NCBI GenBank assembly: GCA_934446475.1
Contig: CAKSEH010000007.1
Span: forward strand, 1 to 64,000
Length of the DNA stretch: 64,000 nucleotides
Reading direction: 5' to 3'
Origin: an uncultured Eubacteriales bacterium
GTDB lineage: Bacteria > Bacillota > Clostridia > Oscillospirales > Acutalibacteraceae
Shown: piece after piece, positions 50,612 through 58,535 of the stretch
Layout: each line of letters starts with the position of its first letter
Position numbering within the stretch: position 1 is the first letter of the stretch
Made by a program: the position numbers and the translations under genes
The notes under the pieces: model-generated
Database searches by the model: none
What the model was told of the DNA's origin: nothing
The model's input: the letters and a program-made list of their open reading frames with translations, nothing else

Positions 50612-50860
50612 TCAACCTTTTAAAGCTATAAAGTTTGCAACGAGGGCAAGAACAAAGAAAGCAATAGCTATATACTTTGTAAATCTTGCAAGGGTTGCAT
50701 CAAATGTGCGTGCCTTATTTTTTGAAAGGAATGTATCCGCACCGCCCGAAATGGCTCCGCTTAAGCCTGCACGGCGACCCTGCTGAAGAAGAACAACAGC
50801 TATTATGAATAAAGACACCAATATAATGAGAATTCCCATTATTATTTCAACTGCACTCAT
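50612..50860 (-). CDS. secG: preprotein translocase subunit SecG
   Basis: 82 aa with two transmembrane helices (residues 5-24 and 58-78). The conserved cytoplasmic loop is LLQQGRRAGLSGAISGGADTFLSKNKART. It assists SecYEA-mediated protein export. Monocistronic, with its own promoter and terminator. GGAGG precedes the start. Confidence 0.95.
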   Translation of the reverse strand: MSAVEIIMGILIILVSLFIIAVVLLQQGRRAGLSGAISGGADTFLSKNKARTFDATLARFTKYIAIAFFVLALVANFIALKG

Positions 50861-50913
50861 AATTAAACCTCCGAAAATATTTATAAAGATACTGTTCTCA
50901 TAAGTTACAATAT

Positions 50914-50942
50914 ATCATACCATAAGTTTTCGCATTTTGCAA
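50914..50942 (-). promoter_or_regulatory. sigma-A promoter of secG
   Basis: Minus strand TTGCAA (50937-50942), 17 bp, TATGAT (50914-50919). Confidence 0.75.
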
Positions 50943-51034
50943 CATTTTTTTATGCTGCCTTTAACTTTTGATTTGCATAGACAATATAAAGAGACAAACT
51001 TCTCCGACGGAAGTAATATATCTATTTGTATTGT

Positions 51035-51409
51035 CTATCCGTCTTTGCAGCTGCAATCTGAGAAAAGTTTTGATATATCAAGGGTTCGTTCTTCTTTATT
51101 TTTAACAAATCCGAGTTTTTCGAAAAGCTCTTCGGGAGCGTTTTCACTGTATGCCGCCTTTAATATCTTACGGCGGACAGCTATATGCAAAGCGCTTCTC
51201 AAAATACCGTCGGCAAGCATAATATCGTTTTCGGGAGAAAGCGTGTATACCGTTATACAGTCACTGTCAAGCGCATAAAGACAAAAACCCAATATTTCTT
51301 CATTGAATTTTGCTGTCACTAACCCCGCATTTTCACTGTAGGGAACGCCGTTTTCGGCAAACATACTCCTGATTTCCTCCGCATTATCGGAGGGCAAAAC
51401 CGTTATCAT
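51035..51409 (-). CDS. small GNAT-like acetyltransferase-fold protein
   Basis: 124 aa. The layout suggests a short GNAT fold (ILGFCLYALDSDCITVYTLS, LADGILRSALHIAVRRKI, ELFEKLGFVKNKEER). The acetyl-CoA loop R-x-x-G-x-G/A is not obvious, so activity is uncertain. It overlaps the pseudouridine synthase gene by 4 bp and ends this operon. It ends in CSCKDG. Confidence 0.6.
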   Translation of the reverse strand: MITVLPSDNAEEIRSMFAENGVPYSENAGLVTAKFNEEILGFCLYALDSDCITVYTLSPENDIMLADGILRSALHIAVRRKILKAAYSENAPEELFEKLGFVKNKEERTLDISKLFSDCSCKDG

Positions 51410-52149
51410 CTGACATCTTCCCTTTTCACGCTGATGTTTTTAAGTCTGTTAAGCTCACGATCATTTAAATTTCTCCAGTCTCCCTGTTTGAGCATTCCGA
51501 GCTTGACTCCTGCTATTTCGGTTCTTTTGAGGCGCAGCACATCAAGTCCCACTGCCTCGCACATTCTTCTTATCTGACGATTCCTGCCTTCGTGAATGAT
51601 AAATCCCAGAACCGTTCTGTCTTCTTTGCGTTCTATAATAAAGACATCGCAAGGGAGGGTCTTTCTGCCGTCAAGCAAAATTCCCGACGCCATTTTTTCG
51701 ATTTTTTCTTCGCTTACCTCTCCCTTTACCGTCACACGGTATGTTTTATTCACATAAGAAGACGGGTGTGTAAGCTGATTTGCAAGCTCGCCGTCGTTCG
51801 TCATAATAAGCAAGCCCTCGGAATTACGGTCAAGTCTGCCGACGGGAAAGACTTTTACCCCCACATTCTTAACAAGGTCGTTTACGCACTTTCTATCCTG
51901 CTCGTCCTTCATAGTCGTAACAAAGCCTCTCGGCTTATGAAGCATTATGTATACCTTCTCGTTTACGGTGACTGCCGTTTTGCCGTTTACCGAAACCTTA
52001 TCCCGCTTAGGGTCTACTTTATCTCCCAGCGAAGCTATCCTGCCGTTGACACGGACTTTTCCCTGCGTTATAAGCTCTTCCGCCTTGCGCCGGGAAGCAA
52101 TTCCGCACTGGGAGAGATGTTTTTGAAGTCTGATTTTGTTATCCTTCAT
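51406..52149 (-). CDS. RluB/RsuA-family rRNA pseudouridine synthase
   Basis: About 247 aa. The N-terminal S4 RNA-binding domain begins IRLQKHLSQCGIASRRKAEELI. The catalytic Asp is in VFPVGRLDRNSEGLLIMTND, and later HEGRNRQIRRMCEAVG. It modifies uridine in 23S or 16S rRNA. I start at ATG 52149 (MKDNKIRLQKHL) with AAAAGGA upstream; a reading to 52203 would overlap the dac gene. In Firmicutes this gene follows scpB and dac-like genes, as here. Confidence 0.92.
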   Translation of the reverse strand: MKDNKIRLQKHLSQCGIASRRKAEELITQGKVRVNGRIASLGDKVDPKRDKVSVNGKTAVTVNEKVYIMLHKPRGFVTTMKDEQDRKCVNDLVKNVGVKVFPVGRLDRNSEGLLIMTNDGELANQLTHPSSYVNKTYRVTVKGEVSEEKIEKMASGILLDGRKTLPCDVFIIERKEDRTVLGFIIHEGRNRQIRRMCEAVGLDVLRLKRTEIAGVKLGMLKQGDWRNLNDRELNRLKNISVKREDVR

Positions 52150-52162
52150 CTTAAATTCCTTT

Positions 52163-53281
52163 TCATATTGTACTGAGCATATATTTAAAAAACTCCGCCG
52201 CACTTTTTATGCGCCCTGTATTTTCATTTTTTACATCGCACGGCGAATTGATGTTTTCGGAAAAAAGCGGTTTGCCCTCAAGATAATAGGTCACGCTCCC
52301 TATCTTTTCGCCTTTTTTAACAGGAGCATAAACAAACTCCGGCAGATCTATCTTCATATCGACATCAGCATTGCTGAGCACAGATATTTCTTTTTCGGGA
52401 ACAGTTATATTTATCTTATCTTTTGAGAAATGCGCCGTCACAACGCCGAAATCCGATTTTTCGGGGGCTATTCTGACTGTGGTAAGCGCTGAAAATCCGG
52501 TATCGAGAAGCTGCCTGTGGTCTGCCCAATCGTCAGGGTCATTTAAGGTTACGGCGATAACGAATTTACCGTCCCTTTTTGCGGCGGAAACAAGACATCT
52601 GCCGGATTTTTTGGTAAATCCTGTTTTTACCCCTACAACATCGTCATACATATTCAAAAGCTTATTGTGATTTTTAAGTGTCCTCTTATAAAGCGGATTG
52701 CCGTAACAAAGTGTTGCGGACTTACTTGCCGCCGCCTTCGCAAATCTCGGATTCAAAAGTGCTTGCCTTGCAAGCAGGGCGAGTTCATATGCCGTTGTGC
52801 AGTGACCGTCACCGTCAAGACCGGAGGGGGTTTTGAACGAAGTTTTTACAAGACCCATCTCACGTGCTCTTTTGTTCATAAGCTCGACAAAGCTTTCGAC
52901 CGAACCGCTTACCGCAATTGCGGCAGTGTTTGCAGCATCGTTTCCCGATGCCAGCATCATACCGTAAAGCAGGTCATTTGCGCTGACACTGTCTCCCGGC
53001 AAAAGTCCCATAGACGATCCCTCAACCGCAACCATCTGCTTTGTTACGGTTATATTTTTATCGGGGCTTAAATTCTCACACAGCAAAAGCGCCGTCATTA
53101 TCTTAGTTGTGCTTGCCATAGGCAAAGCTTCATCGGAATTTCGGGAAATTATAAGTTCACCCGTATCACCGTTTATTACCGCTGCCGCTTTTGCGCTCAA
53201 AGCCGAAACATTTACAGCTCCCGAAGAGAAAATAAACAAAAGCAATAATATAAAAGCAAACACTTTTCTCAATGCTACCAC
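52163..53281 (-). CDS. D-alanyl-D-alanine carboxypeptidase (DacF/DacB type)
   Basis: 372 aa with a signal peptide (residues 1-27). Penicillin-binding motifs: SxxK at S57-K60 (ASTTKIMTA), SGN in LASGNDAAN, KTG in VVGVKTGFTKKSGR. A C-terminal PBP5-like domain follows. It trims pentapeptides in peptidoglycan. Next to ytfJ and scpAB, it is more likely a sporulation-type DacF than a housekeeping PBP5, but the sequence alone does not decide. Confidence 0.93.
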   Translation of the reverse strand: MVALRKVFAFILLLLFIFSSGAVNVSALSAKAAAVINGDTGELIISRNSDEALPMASTTKIMTALLLCENLSPDKNITVTKQMVAVEGSSMGLLPGDSVSANDLLYGMMLASGNDAANTAAIAVSGSVESFVELMNKRAREMGLVKTSFKTPSGLDGDGHCTTAYELALLARQALLNPRFAKAAASKSATLCYGNPLYKRTLKNHNKLLNMYDDVVGVKTGFTKKSGRCLVSAAKRDGKFVIAVTLNDPDDWADHRQLLDTGFSALTTVRIAPEKSDFGVVTAHFSKDKINITVPEKEISVLSNADVDMKIDLPEFVYAPVKKGEKIGSVTYYLEGKPLFSENINSPCDVKNENTGRIKSAAEFFKYMLSTI

Positions 53282-53311
53282 CCGTAAATCTTATGAGCGG
53301 CGGCACCTATA

Positions 53312-53686
53312 TTATTCTTTCTCTTTTTTTGAAAATGCGGATTTGATTTTTTCAAGCACTTCGGGTGCCATATTAAGGGCCTTGTTGACTGCACTCAGGT
53401 CATTATAAACAGGAAGCATCTGAACATTGCCCGAACTGCTTACCGATATAAATGCAATCGGACTTATCGTAACTCCTGCACCGCCTCCGCCTCCGAAGAC
53501 CTTGTTTGCGGTTTTGCTCGGAAAATCACTGCCCCCCGTTGCAACTCCGAAAGATACTTTGGAAACAGGTATAAGAGTTATACCCTCAAGTGTTATGGGA
53601 GTTCCGATTATGGTATCCGAATTCACCATAGTACGGAGATTTTCCATAGTTGAATCCATAACGCTCTTAATATTATTCTCGCTCAT
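53312..53686 (-). CDS. ytfJ: sporulation protein YtfJ (GerW family)
   Basis: 124 aa. Typical of the family: GTPITLEGITLIPVSKVSFG, the glycine run FGGGGGAGVTISPIAFI, and NVQMLPV. In Bacillus GerW is needed for germination in response to several nutrients. Overlaps the DUF2953 gene by 4 bp. Confidence 0.92.
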   Translation of the reverse strand: MSENNIKSVMDSTMENLRTMVNSDTIIGTPITLEGITLIPVSKVSFGVATGGSDFPSKTANKVFGGGGGAGVTISPIAFISVSSSGNVQMLPVYNDLSAVNKALNMAPEVLEKIKSAFSKKEKE

Positions 53687-54300
53687 AGCTTTTCACATTC
53701 CTTTTTTATCTTTTTGAAATTTTTCGGTTTTAGAATCTCGAAAACGACAGCTGTAAGCAAATTTGCTTTTATCTTACAGCTTAGATAAATTCGGCTCTCT
53801 TCGCCCGAAAAATCCGAGCTTATATCAATTTTTTGCGCCTTAAATTTCATATTGTTTTCTATCAGCGCCATACACGGATACACGGCACTGCAAACCGCTC
53901 CGTATGTTACAGCGGTTTCGGCGGCGTCAAAAGAAGCCACCGATATTTTAAGAACCGTTTGAGTTATTTTAATATGCTTTAAAATGCCCTTTAAAACAGT
54001 CAGAACTATTTTGATAACCGAGACAAGATACTCTACGGCTCCCTTAAATCCCCGTTCGTTTTTAAGTTTCACGATAAAGCTTTCTTTTTTCGGGGAGGCC
54101 TCATCTTCAGAAGTTTCCTTTTGCTTGCTTTTTTTCTTTTTCTTCGTAGGCTTATCTGTATCATACACCTTTATTCCCGAGTAATACAGCTTTGCGGAAA
54201 ATTTTTCGTCCCTAAGCTTTAGTTTCACCGAAAAAGGCAAGAGCAAAAGCAGTAAAACGAGGGCTGCCAGCGCTACTGTAACATACAAAACATATATCAC
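53683..54300 (-). CDS. DUF2953 domain protein
   Basis: 205 aa with an N-terminal transmembrane helix (residues 3-22), a charged Lys-rich linker (TKKKKKSKQKE) and a C-terminal region with IVLTVLKGILKHIKIT. It lies directly between scpB and ytfJ with 4-bp overlaps on both sides, the order in many spore formers (B. subtilis YtfI). Function unknown; a role with YtfJ is inferred from neighbourhood. Confidence 0.8.
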   Translation of the reverse strand: MIYVLYVTVALAALVLLLLLLPFSVKLKLRDEKFSAKLYYSGIKVYDTDKPTKKKKKSKQKETSEDEASPKKESFIVKLKNERGFKGAVEYLVSVIKIVLTVLKGILKHIKITQTVLKISVASFDAAETAVTYGAVCSAVYPCMALIENNMKFKAQKIDISSDFSGEESRIYLSCKIKANLLTAVVFEILKPKNFKKIKKECEKL

Positions 54301-54881
54301 GGTTTTTCCTCCGAAGAGCCTTGCTCATCATCTATTTTAAGCTGTTCTCCGACATCATTTTCAACCTCCGGGGCATTAGGCAGCGGCGGCAGTTCGGAAA
54401 GGTCTGAAAGAGAGAAACACTTAAGGAAATTTTTTGTTGTTCCGTAAAGCAGCGGCCTGCCCGGCAGTTCCAGTCTGCCCCGTTCTTCTATAAGTTCTTT
54501 TTCGACAAGGGTCGTAACAACTCCCGAACAGTCAACCCCTCTGACCTGCTCTATAAAAGCTTTTGTTACAGGCTGATTATAGGCTACTACGGCAAGCACT
54601 TCAAGCGCAGCGGGAGAAAGCGGAGCCCTGCGTTTTATATCAAACGCTTTTTTAACATATTCCGCATAAATTTCATTGGTTGCAAGCTGATAGGTGTTTT
54701 CAAGCCTTAAAACGGTTATCGCACTGTTTCTTTTCCCGAGTTCGCCCGAGAGCGCATTTGCAAGCTCAACTATTTTTTCGGGAGACACATCGAATACCCC
54801 GCAAAGTCTGTCTATACTTATAGGCTCGCCCGAAGCAAAGAGCACTGCCTCAAGAGCCGCCGTATTTTCCTTATTGTTCAT
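54297..54881 (-). CDS. scpB: segregation and condensation protein B
   Basis: 194 aa. Two winged-helix domains: NTAALEAVLFASGEPISIDRL at the N-terminus and APLSPAALEVLAVVAYNQPV with GVDCSGVVTTLVEKELI. ScpB binds ScpA and bridges the SMC heads. Overlaps both neighbours by 4 bp. The last 25 residues are acidic. Confidence 0.96.
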   Translation of the reverse strand: MNNKENTAALEAVLFASGEPISIDRLCGVFDVSPEKIVELANALSGELGKRNSAITVLRLENTYQLATNEIYAEYVKKAFDIKRRAPLSPAALEVLAVVAYNQPVTKAFIEQVRGVDCSGVVTTLVEKELIEERGRLELPGRPLLYGTTKNFLKCFSLSDLSELPPLPNAPEVENDVGEQLKIDDEQGSSEEKP

Positions 54882-55594
54882 CGCTTATGCTCCTTAACGA
54901 GTTTTATTTCGGCATCGTTTCCGTCTCCCGTTACCTCAACCCTGTTAGCCTTACAAAGCTCAAGAACGGCAAGAAATGTCGCTACCAGCTCCGAACGGCT
55001 GTGCGCTCCCTTATAGAGCGAAGAAAGTTTATTTTTACCGTCCCTTATAAGATTGCGCATAACATAAACTATTTTGGTTGAAACCGCAAATATTTTCTTC
55101 GCAACTATTTTTGTAAACGGCGTTACAGGCGGAGGAAGTCTGCGCTGTCCTCTTCCCACCGCCGAGAGATACGCCTCGTAAAGCTCGCCGCTTTGATGAA
55201 TAAGTTCATAGGTTTTAGGAAATTCATACTTCCCCTGCGGTCTTGTAAATTTATCAAATCCGCCGGTAAGCAAACCGAGCTTTTGTGCCTGAGCCCTACA
55301 GGTCTGATATTCTATGAGCTCCCCTACAAGCTCCTCTTTAAGGCGCTCCGCCTCTTCGTGGCGTGGCAGCAGACTCACTGTTTTCATATATATAAGTCTT
55401 GACGCCATTTCAAGGAACTCGCTTGACACTTCCATTTCTTCTTCCTTAAACCGTTCTATCTGAGCAAGGTACTGGTCTATAAGAACAGAAAGTTTTATAT
55501 CGTAAATATTAAGTTTGTTTCTTGCTATAAGCTGCAAAAGAAGGTCAAGCGGACCTTCAAAGCTTTCAAGCTTATACGACAGCACTGTTTCCAT
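54878..55594 (-). CDS. scpA: segregation and condensation protein A
   Basis: 238 aa kleisin. The N-terminal domain begins METVLSYKLESFEGPLDLLL and the C-terminal winged helix contains KNKLSSLYKGAHSRSELVATF. It closes the SMC ring together with ScpB. I start at ATG 55594, which matches the family's N-terminus and has AAAGGA upstream. An in-frame GTG at 55651 overlaps the previous stop and would add 19 residues. Confidence 0.95.
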   Translation of the reverse strand: METVLSYKLESFEGPLDLLLQLIARNKLNIYDIKLSVLIDQYLAQIERFKEEEMEVSSEFLEMASRLIYMKTVSLLPRHEEAERLKEELVGELIEYQTCRAQAQKLGLLTGGFDKFTRPQGKYEFPKTYELIHQSGELYEAYLSAVGRGQRRLPPPVTPFTKIVAKKIFAVSTKIVYVMRNLIRDGKNKLSSLYKGAHSRSELVATFLAVLELCKANRVEVTGDGNDAEIKLVKEHKR

Positions 55595-55647
55595 AAAACA
55601 AACCGTCCTTTCGGTTAATTCGGTGCAGATAAGCTCAGGGCAGACCG

Positions 55648-56319
55648 TCACACTAAGAATTTAAACGGCAATGAGGCAATATTTAAAAGGAAAGAGTAAA
55701 CGCCGCCGGTAACATAAGAAAGCGGACGGTCAAGCACTCCGAATATAACAAGCGCTAAAACGGCATAGAAAATGTACTGTTCATATCTCATAAGCTTATA
55801 ATAAAGCCTGTCCGGCAAAAATGCGGATAGAAGTCTCGAACCGTCAAGCGGAGGTATCGGCACAAGATTAAATACCGCAAGACTCACATTGATATATGCC
55901 AAATAGCTTAAAAAGCTTGAAACGATAAGCACTGCATTGTTTATATCGTTTACAAAGGCGGCAAGAACATTTAAAAGCAAAAGCGCAACAAACGCCGAAA
56001 CAAGATTCGAAAGCGGACCCGCAAGTGCGGTTATCGCCATATAAAGCTTAGGCTTTTTAAAGTTCCTCTGATTTATACCGACCGGCTTTGCCCAACCGAA
56101 GCCGCAGATAAGTATGCAAAGAGCACCGATGTAATCTATGTGAGCAAGGGGATTAAGCGTAAGCCTCCCCTGATACTTAGGCGTGGGGTCGCCGAGCTTG
56201 TAGGCTGCAAATCCGTGTGCCCATTCGTGGACCGGAAGCGTAAAAAATATAACTGCACAGGACGATATTATATAAGCAATTATCTGATAGATATTAAATC
56301 CGCCCCGTATAATACTCAT
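55648..56319 (-). CDS. site-2 protease family membrane metalloprotease
   Basis: About 223 aa, M50 family, with about six hydrophobic segments. The zinc motif is HEWAHG near residue 33 and the distal motif is PIPPLDGSRLLSAFLP. Similar to YwhC/YydH-like short S2P proteins without a PDZ domain. The substrate is unknown. It is the first gene of the scpA-scpB cluster, the standard order. Start uncertain: ATG 56319, or TTG 56325 or 56340; GGAG lies between the last two. Confidence 0.88.
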   Translation of the reverse strand: MSIIRGGFNIYQIIAYIISSCAVIFFTLPVHEWAHGFAAYKLGDPTPKYQGRLTLNPLAHIDYIGALCILICGFGWAKPVGINQRNFKKPKLYMAITALAGPLSNLVSAFVALLLLNVLAAFVNDINNAVLIVSSFLSYLAYINVSLAVFNLVPIPPLDGSRLLSAFLPDRLYYKLMRYEQYIFYAVLALVIFGVLDRPLSYVTGGVYSFLLNIASLPFKFLV

Positions 56320-56406
56320 CAACAAGATAGACCACTCCAATCTACTATATTATATATCGGCGGCACTGAAATTACAAGATAAATATACTCCGACAAAAGG
56401 ATTTGT

Positions 56407-56435
56407 TTGATATTTTGAAGGGTATATGCTATAAT
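56407..56435 (+). promoter_or_regulatory. promoter of the EamA-tfoX-GNAT operon
   Basis: TTGATA (56407-56412), 17 bp, TATAAT (56430-56435). The start would be near 56442, giving a leader of about 250 nt. This leader has an ACAAAGG / CCTTTGT hairpin (56481-56502) followed by a T-rich stretch, and then repeat copy E. CCTAAAATTT at 56438-56447 is inverted at 56655-56664. These account for the 372-bp gap 56320-56691; no gene is seen. Confidence 0.7.
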
Positions 56436-56516
56436 AACCTAAAATTTCCGCTTTTCGGTGCGGCGGGCGGCAAAGCCGTAACAAAGGTTTTTATCCTTTG
56501 TGATTTTATTATAACC

Positions 56517-56657
56517 TAACGCAGATGTTTCCTGCCTTAAGAGGTGGGTTCCGTTTCAGCCTTTGACATAGGAGATTACACTCTCACATCAAAGGCTGAG
56601 GGCTAACGCTCCTTTGCGCAGCTTGCAAGCATTGCCGGAGCGCTGCTCCGATTTAAA
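56517..56657 (+). repeat. dispersed structured repeat, copy E
   Basis: 141 bp, plus orientation. TAACGCAGATGTTTCC start; stem AGCCTTTGA / TCAAAGGCT around TAGGAGATTACACTCTC; GGGC-TAAC-GCTCC; CTTTGCGCAGCTTGCAAGC; perfect CGGAGC-GCT-GCTCCG hairpin; end CCGATTTAAA. The GCC/GGC pairs where copies B and C have T-A pairs are a compensatory change, which argues for selection on RNA or single-strand structure. Located in the leader of the EamA operon. Confidence 0.88.
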
Positions 56658-56691
56658 ATTTTAGGATATTTCACAAAGAGGTCTCGGTCGG

Positions 56692-57636
56692 ATGAATACA
56701 AAAAGCAATAATTTAAAGGGAAGTTTGATATTGTGCTTTACCGCACTTATCTGGGGGCTGGCATTCGTGGCTCAAAGCAAGGCGTCTTCGGTGCCGCCGT
56801 TTGCAGTGAATGCTCTGCGAAGCGCAATAAGCGTGCCTTTTTTGTATATCGTGTTTAAGATAAAATCAAAAAAGAGCGGCGAATCGCTTATACCCGGCGA
56901 GCCTAAGTCGAAAAAAGCGGTTATAAAAGGTGCGGTTATGTGCGGTATTATGCTTGCGATATCCGTAAATTTTCAACAGTTCGGCATTTCGGCGTACCCT
57001 AAAGGCGCTGCGGTTGAAGCACATTCGGGATTTGTAACGGCAATGTATGTTGTTATCGTTCCGCTTGTTTCATTATTTTTAAAGAAACGTGTTTCCCCGA
57101 TAATCTGGCTTTCGGTGGCAATTTCGGTGTTCGGTTTCTATCTTCTGTGTTTCAGGGGCGGTATTGACGGATTTTATACTGCAGACCTCCTTGTCTTGCT
57201 CTGTGCTTTCTCTTTTGCCTTTCACATAATAACCGTTGACAGAAATGTCGGTAAAATAGGCGGACTGAGACTTTCTATACTGCAGTTTTGCGTTTGCAGC
57301 GTTGTTTCGGCGGTACTTTCGCTTATTTTTGAAATAAAAAGCTATGATTTTGATATTCTTATTAAAGCGTCACCCTACATATTATACCTCGGGATAATGT
57401 CAAGCGCCGTAGGATACACCCTGCAAATTGTAGGTCAGAAGTATGCGGAGCCTGCAATAGCGTCACTTGCTATGAGCCTTGAAAGCGTTTTCGCCGCAAT
57501 AGGCGGAGTTCTGGCGGGAAATACTCTCTCCGTGCGTGAGATGCTCGGCTGCGCTGTTGTCTTTTCAGCCATAGTGATAGCCCAGCTTCCTGAAATGCTT
57601 GCAAAAAAATCGGTTGAATCGGGAGAGGGGTTATAG
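56692..57636 (+). CDS. EamA/DMT family transporter
   Basis: 314 aa with ten predicted transmembrane helices in two repeated EamA halves. The first starts ILCFTALIWGLAFVAQSKA and the second ADLLVLLCAFSFAFHIITVD. Transporters of this type export or import amino acids, nucleosides or other metabolites; the substrate is not predictable. It begins a plus-strand operon with the TfoX-N and GNAT genes. Confidence 0.88.
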   Translation: MNTKSNNLKGSLILCFTALIWGLAFVAQSKASSVPPFAVNALRSAISVPFLYIVFKIKSKKSGESLIPGEPKSKKAVIKGAVMCGIMLAISVNFQQFGISAYPKGAAVEAHSGFVTAMYVVIVPLVSLFLKKRVSPIIWLSVAISVFGFYLLCFRGGIDGFYTADLLVLLCAFSFAFHIITVDRNVGKIGGLRLSILQFCVCSVVSAVLSLIFEIKSYDFDILIKASPYILYLGIMSSAVGYTLQIVGQKYAEPAIASLAMSLESVFAAIGGVLAGNTLSVREMLGCAVVFSAIVIAQLPEMLAKKSVESGEGL

Positions 57637-57637
57637 T

Positions 57638-57925
57638 GTGGCAACTTCTGCTGAATATCTTGAATTTGTGCTTGAAAACTTAAAGGATTTTGACGGGCTC
57701 ACTTACAGAAAAATGTTCGGGGAATATATGATTTACATAAATAAAAAGCCGGTTCTTTCGGTTTGCGATAACACGGTATTTGTTAAAAAACTTCCCGAAC
57801 TTGAAAAGATTATGAAGAATTCGGACTGCTCGTTTCCCTACCCGGGCGCAAAACAACAGTATATTCTTGATATAGAAAACACCGAACTTGTAAAACGGGT
57901 TTTTAAGATACTTTCGGAAAAATAA
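57638..57925 (+). CDS. TfoX N-terminal domain protein
   Basis: 95 aa. The TfoX-N domain is recognisable: GLTYRKMFGEYMIYINKKPVL, VFVKKLPELEKIMKN and the C-terminal PYPGAKQQYILDIE. Stand-alone TfoX-N proteins are common in Clostridia and have no proven function; the competence link of full TfoX does not carry over. GTG start at 57638, 1 bp after the EamA stop, with AGGGG just upstream. Confidence 0.82.
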   Translation: MATSAEYLEFVLENLKDFDGLTYRKMFGEYMIYINKKPVLSVCDNTVFVKKLPELEKIMKNSDCSFPYPGAKQQYILDIENTELVKRVFKILSEK

Positions 57926-57943
57926 ATATCGGAGAAAATTAAA

Positions 57944-58477
57944 ATGCAGCTTATAAAACAGACCGACACCCGCTTTAAAAGAAAAATAATAAAGCTTTAC
58001 AAAAGTGCTTTCCCGAAAGAGGAGAGAAAACCGCTGAGGCTTATAAAAAAACTTGTAAAGCAAGGGAAAGCCGATGTATTTGCGGTTTTGGACGATAAGG
58101 GCAGGTTTTCGGGCGAGGTCATTACCGTTGTGGGAAAAGACACGGTGCTTATAGACTATCTTGCAATATCCGAAAAATGCCGCCGCCTCGGTTACGGTTC
58201 TAAGGTTCTTTCCTTCATAAGAGAAATTTACGGCGGGAAAACTGTTATTTTAGAGATAGAAGACCCTTCTGAGCCGAGCGATAACGCACCCGAGCGTATT
58301 AAAAGAAAATCATTTTATTTAAAAAACGGTTTTTGCGTTCTTGATTTTAAAGTGGACCTGTTCGGCTGCAAAATGCTTGTTCTTTCTTCAAACGATAAAA
58401 TTTCATTTAAGGATTATTATTCTCTTCAAAAAACCGTTTATCCGTTTTTTGCCATTAAGAAAATCAAAAAAATTTAA
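57944..58477 (+). CDS. GNAT family N-acetyltransferase
   Basis: 177 aa. The acetyl-CoA site is in LAISEKCRRLGYGSKVLSFI, and EIEDPSEPSDNAPERIKRK and FYLKNGF follow, the pattern of a small GNAT group that is widespread in gut Firmicutes. Substrate unknown. Last gene of the operon, 18 bp after the TfoX-N gene. Confidence 0.85.
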   Translation: MQLIKQTDTRFKRKIIKLYKSAFPKEERKPLRLIKKLVKQGKADVFAVLDDKGRFSGEVITVVGKDTVLIDYLAISEKCRRLGYGSKVLSFIREIYGGKTVILEIEDPSEPSDNAPERIKRKSFYLKNGFCVLDFKVDLFGCKMLVLSSNDKISFKDYYSLQKTVYPFFAIKKIKKI

Positions 58478-58478
58478 G

Positions 58479-58526
58479 AAAAAAGCCTTCCGAAGTCCGT
58501 TTGCGGATCATTCGGAAGGCTTTTTA
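58479..58526. terminator. bidirectional rho-independent terminator
   Basis: Stem AAAAGCCTTCCGAA / TTCGGAAGGCTTTT, with T or A runs on both sides. It serves the GNAT gene and, from the other strand, the GHL10 gene. Confidence 0.92.
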
Positions 58527-58535
58527 TCAGGTTTT

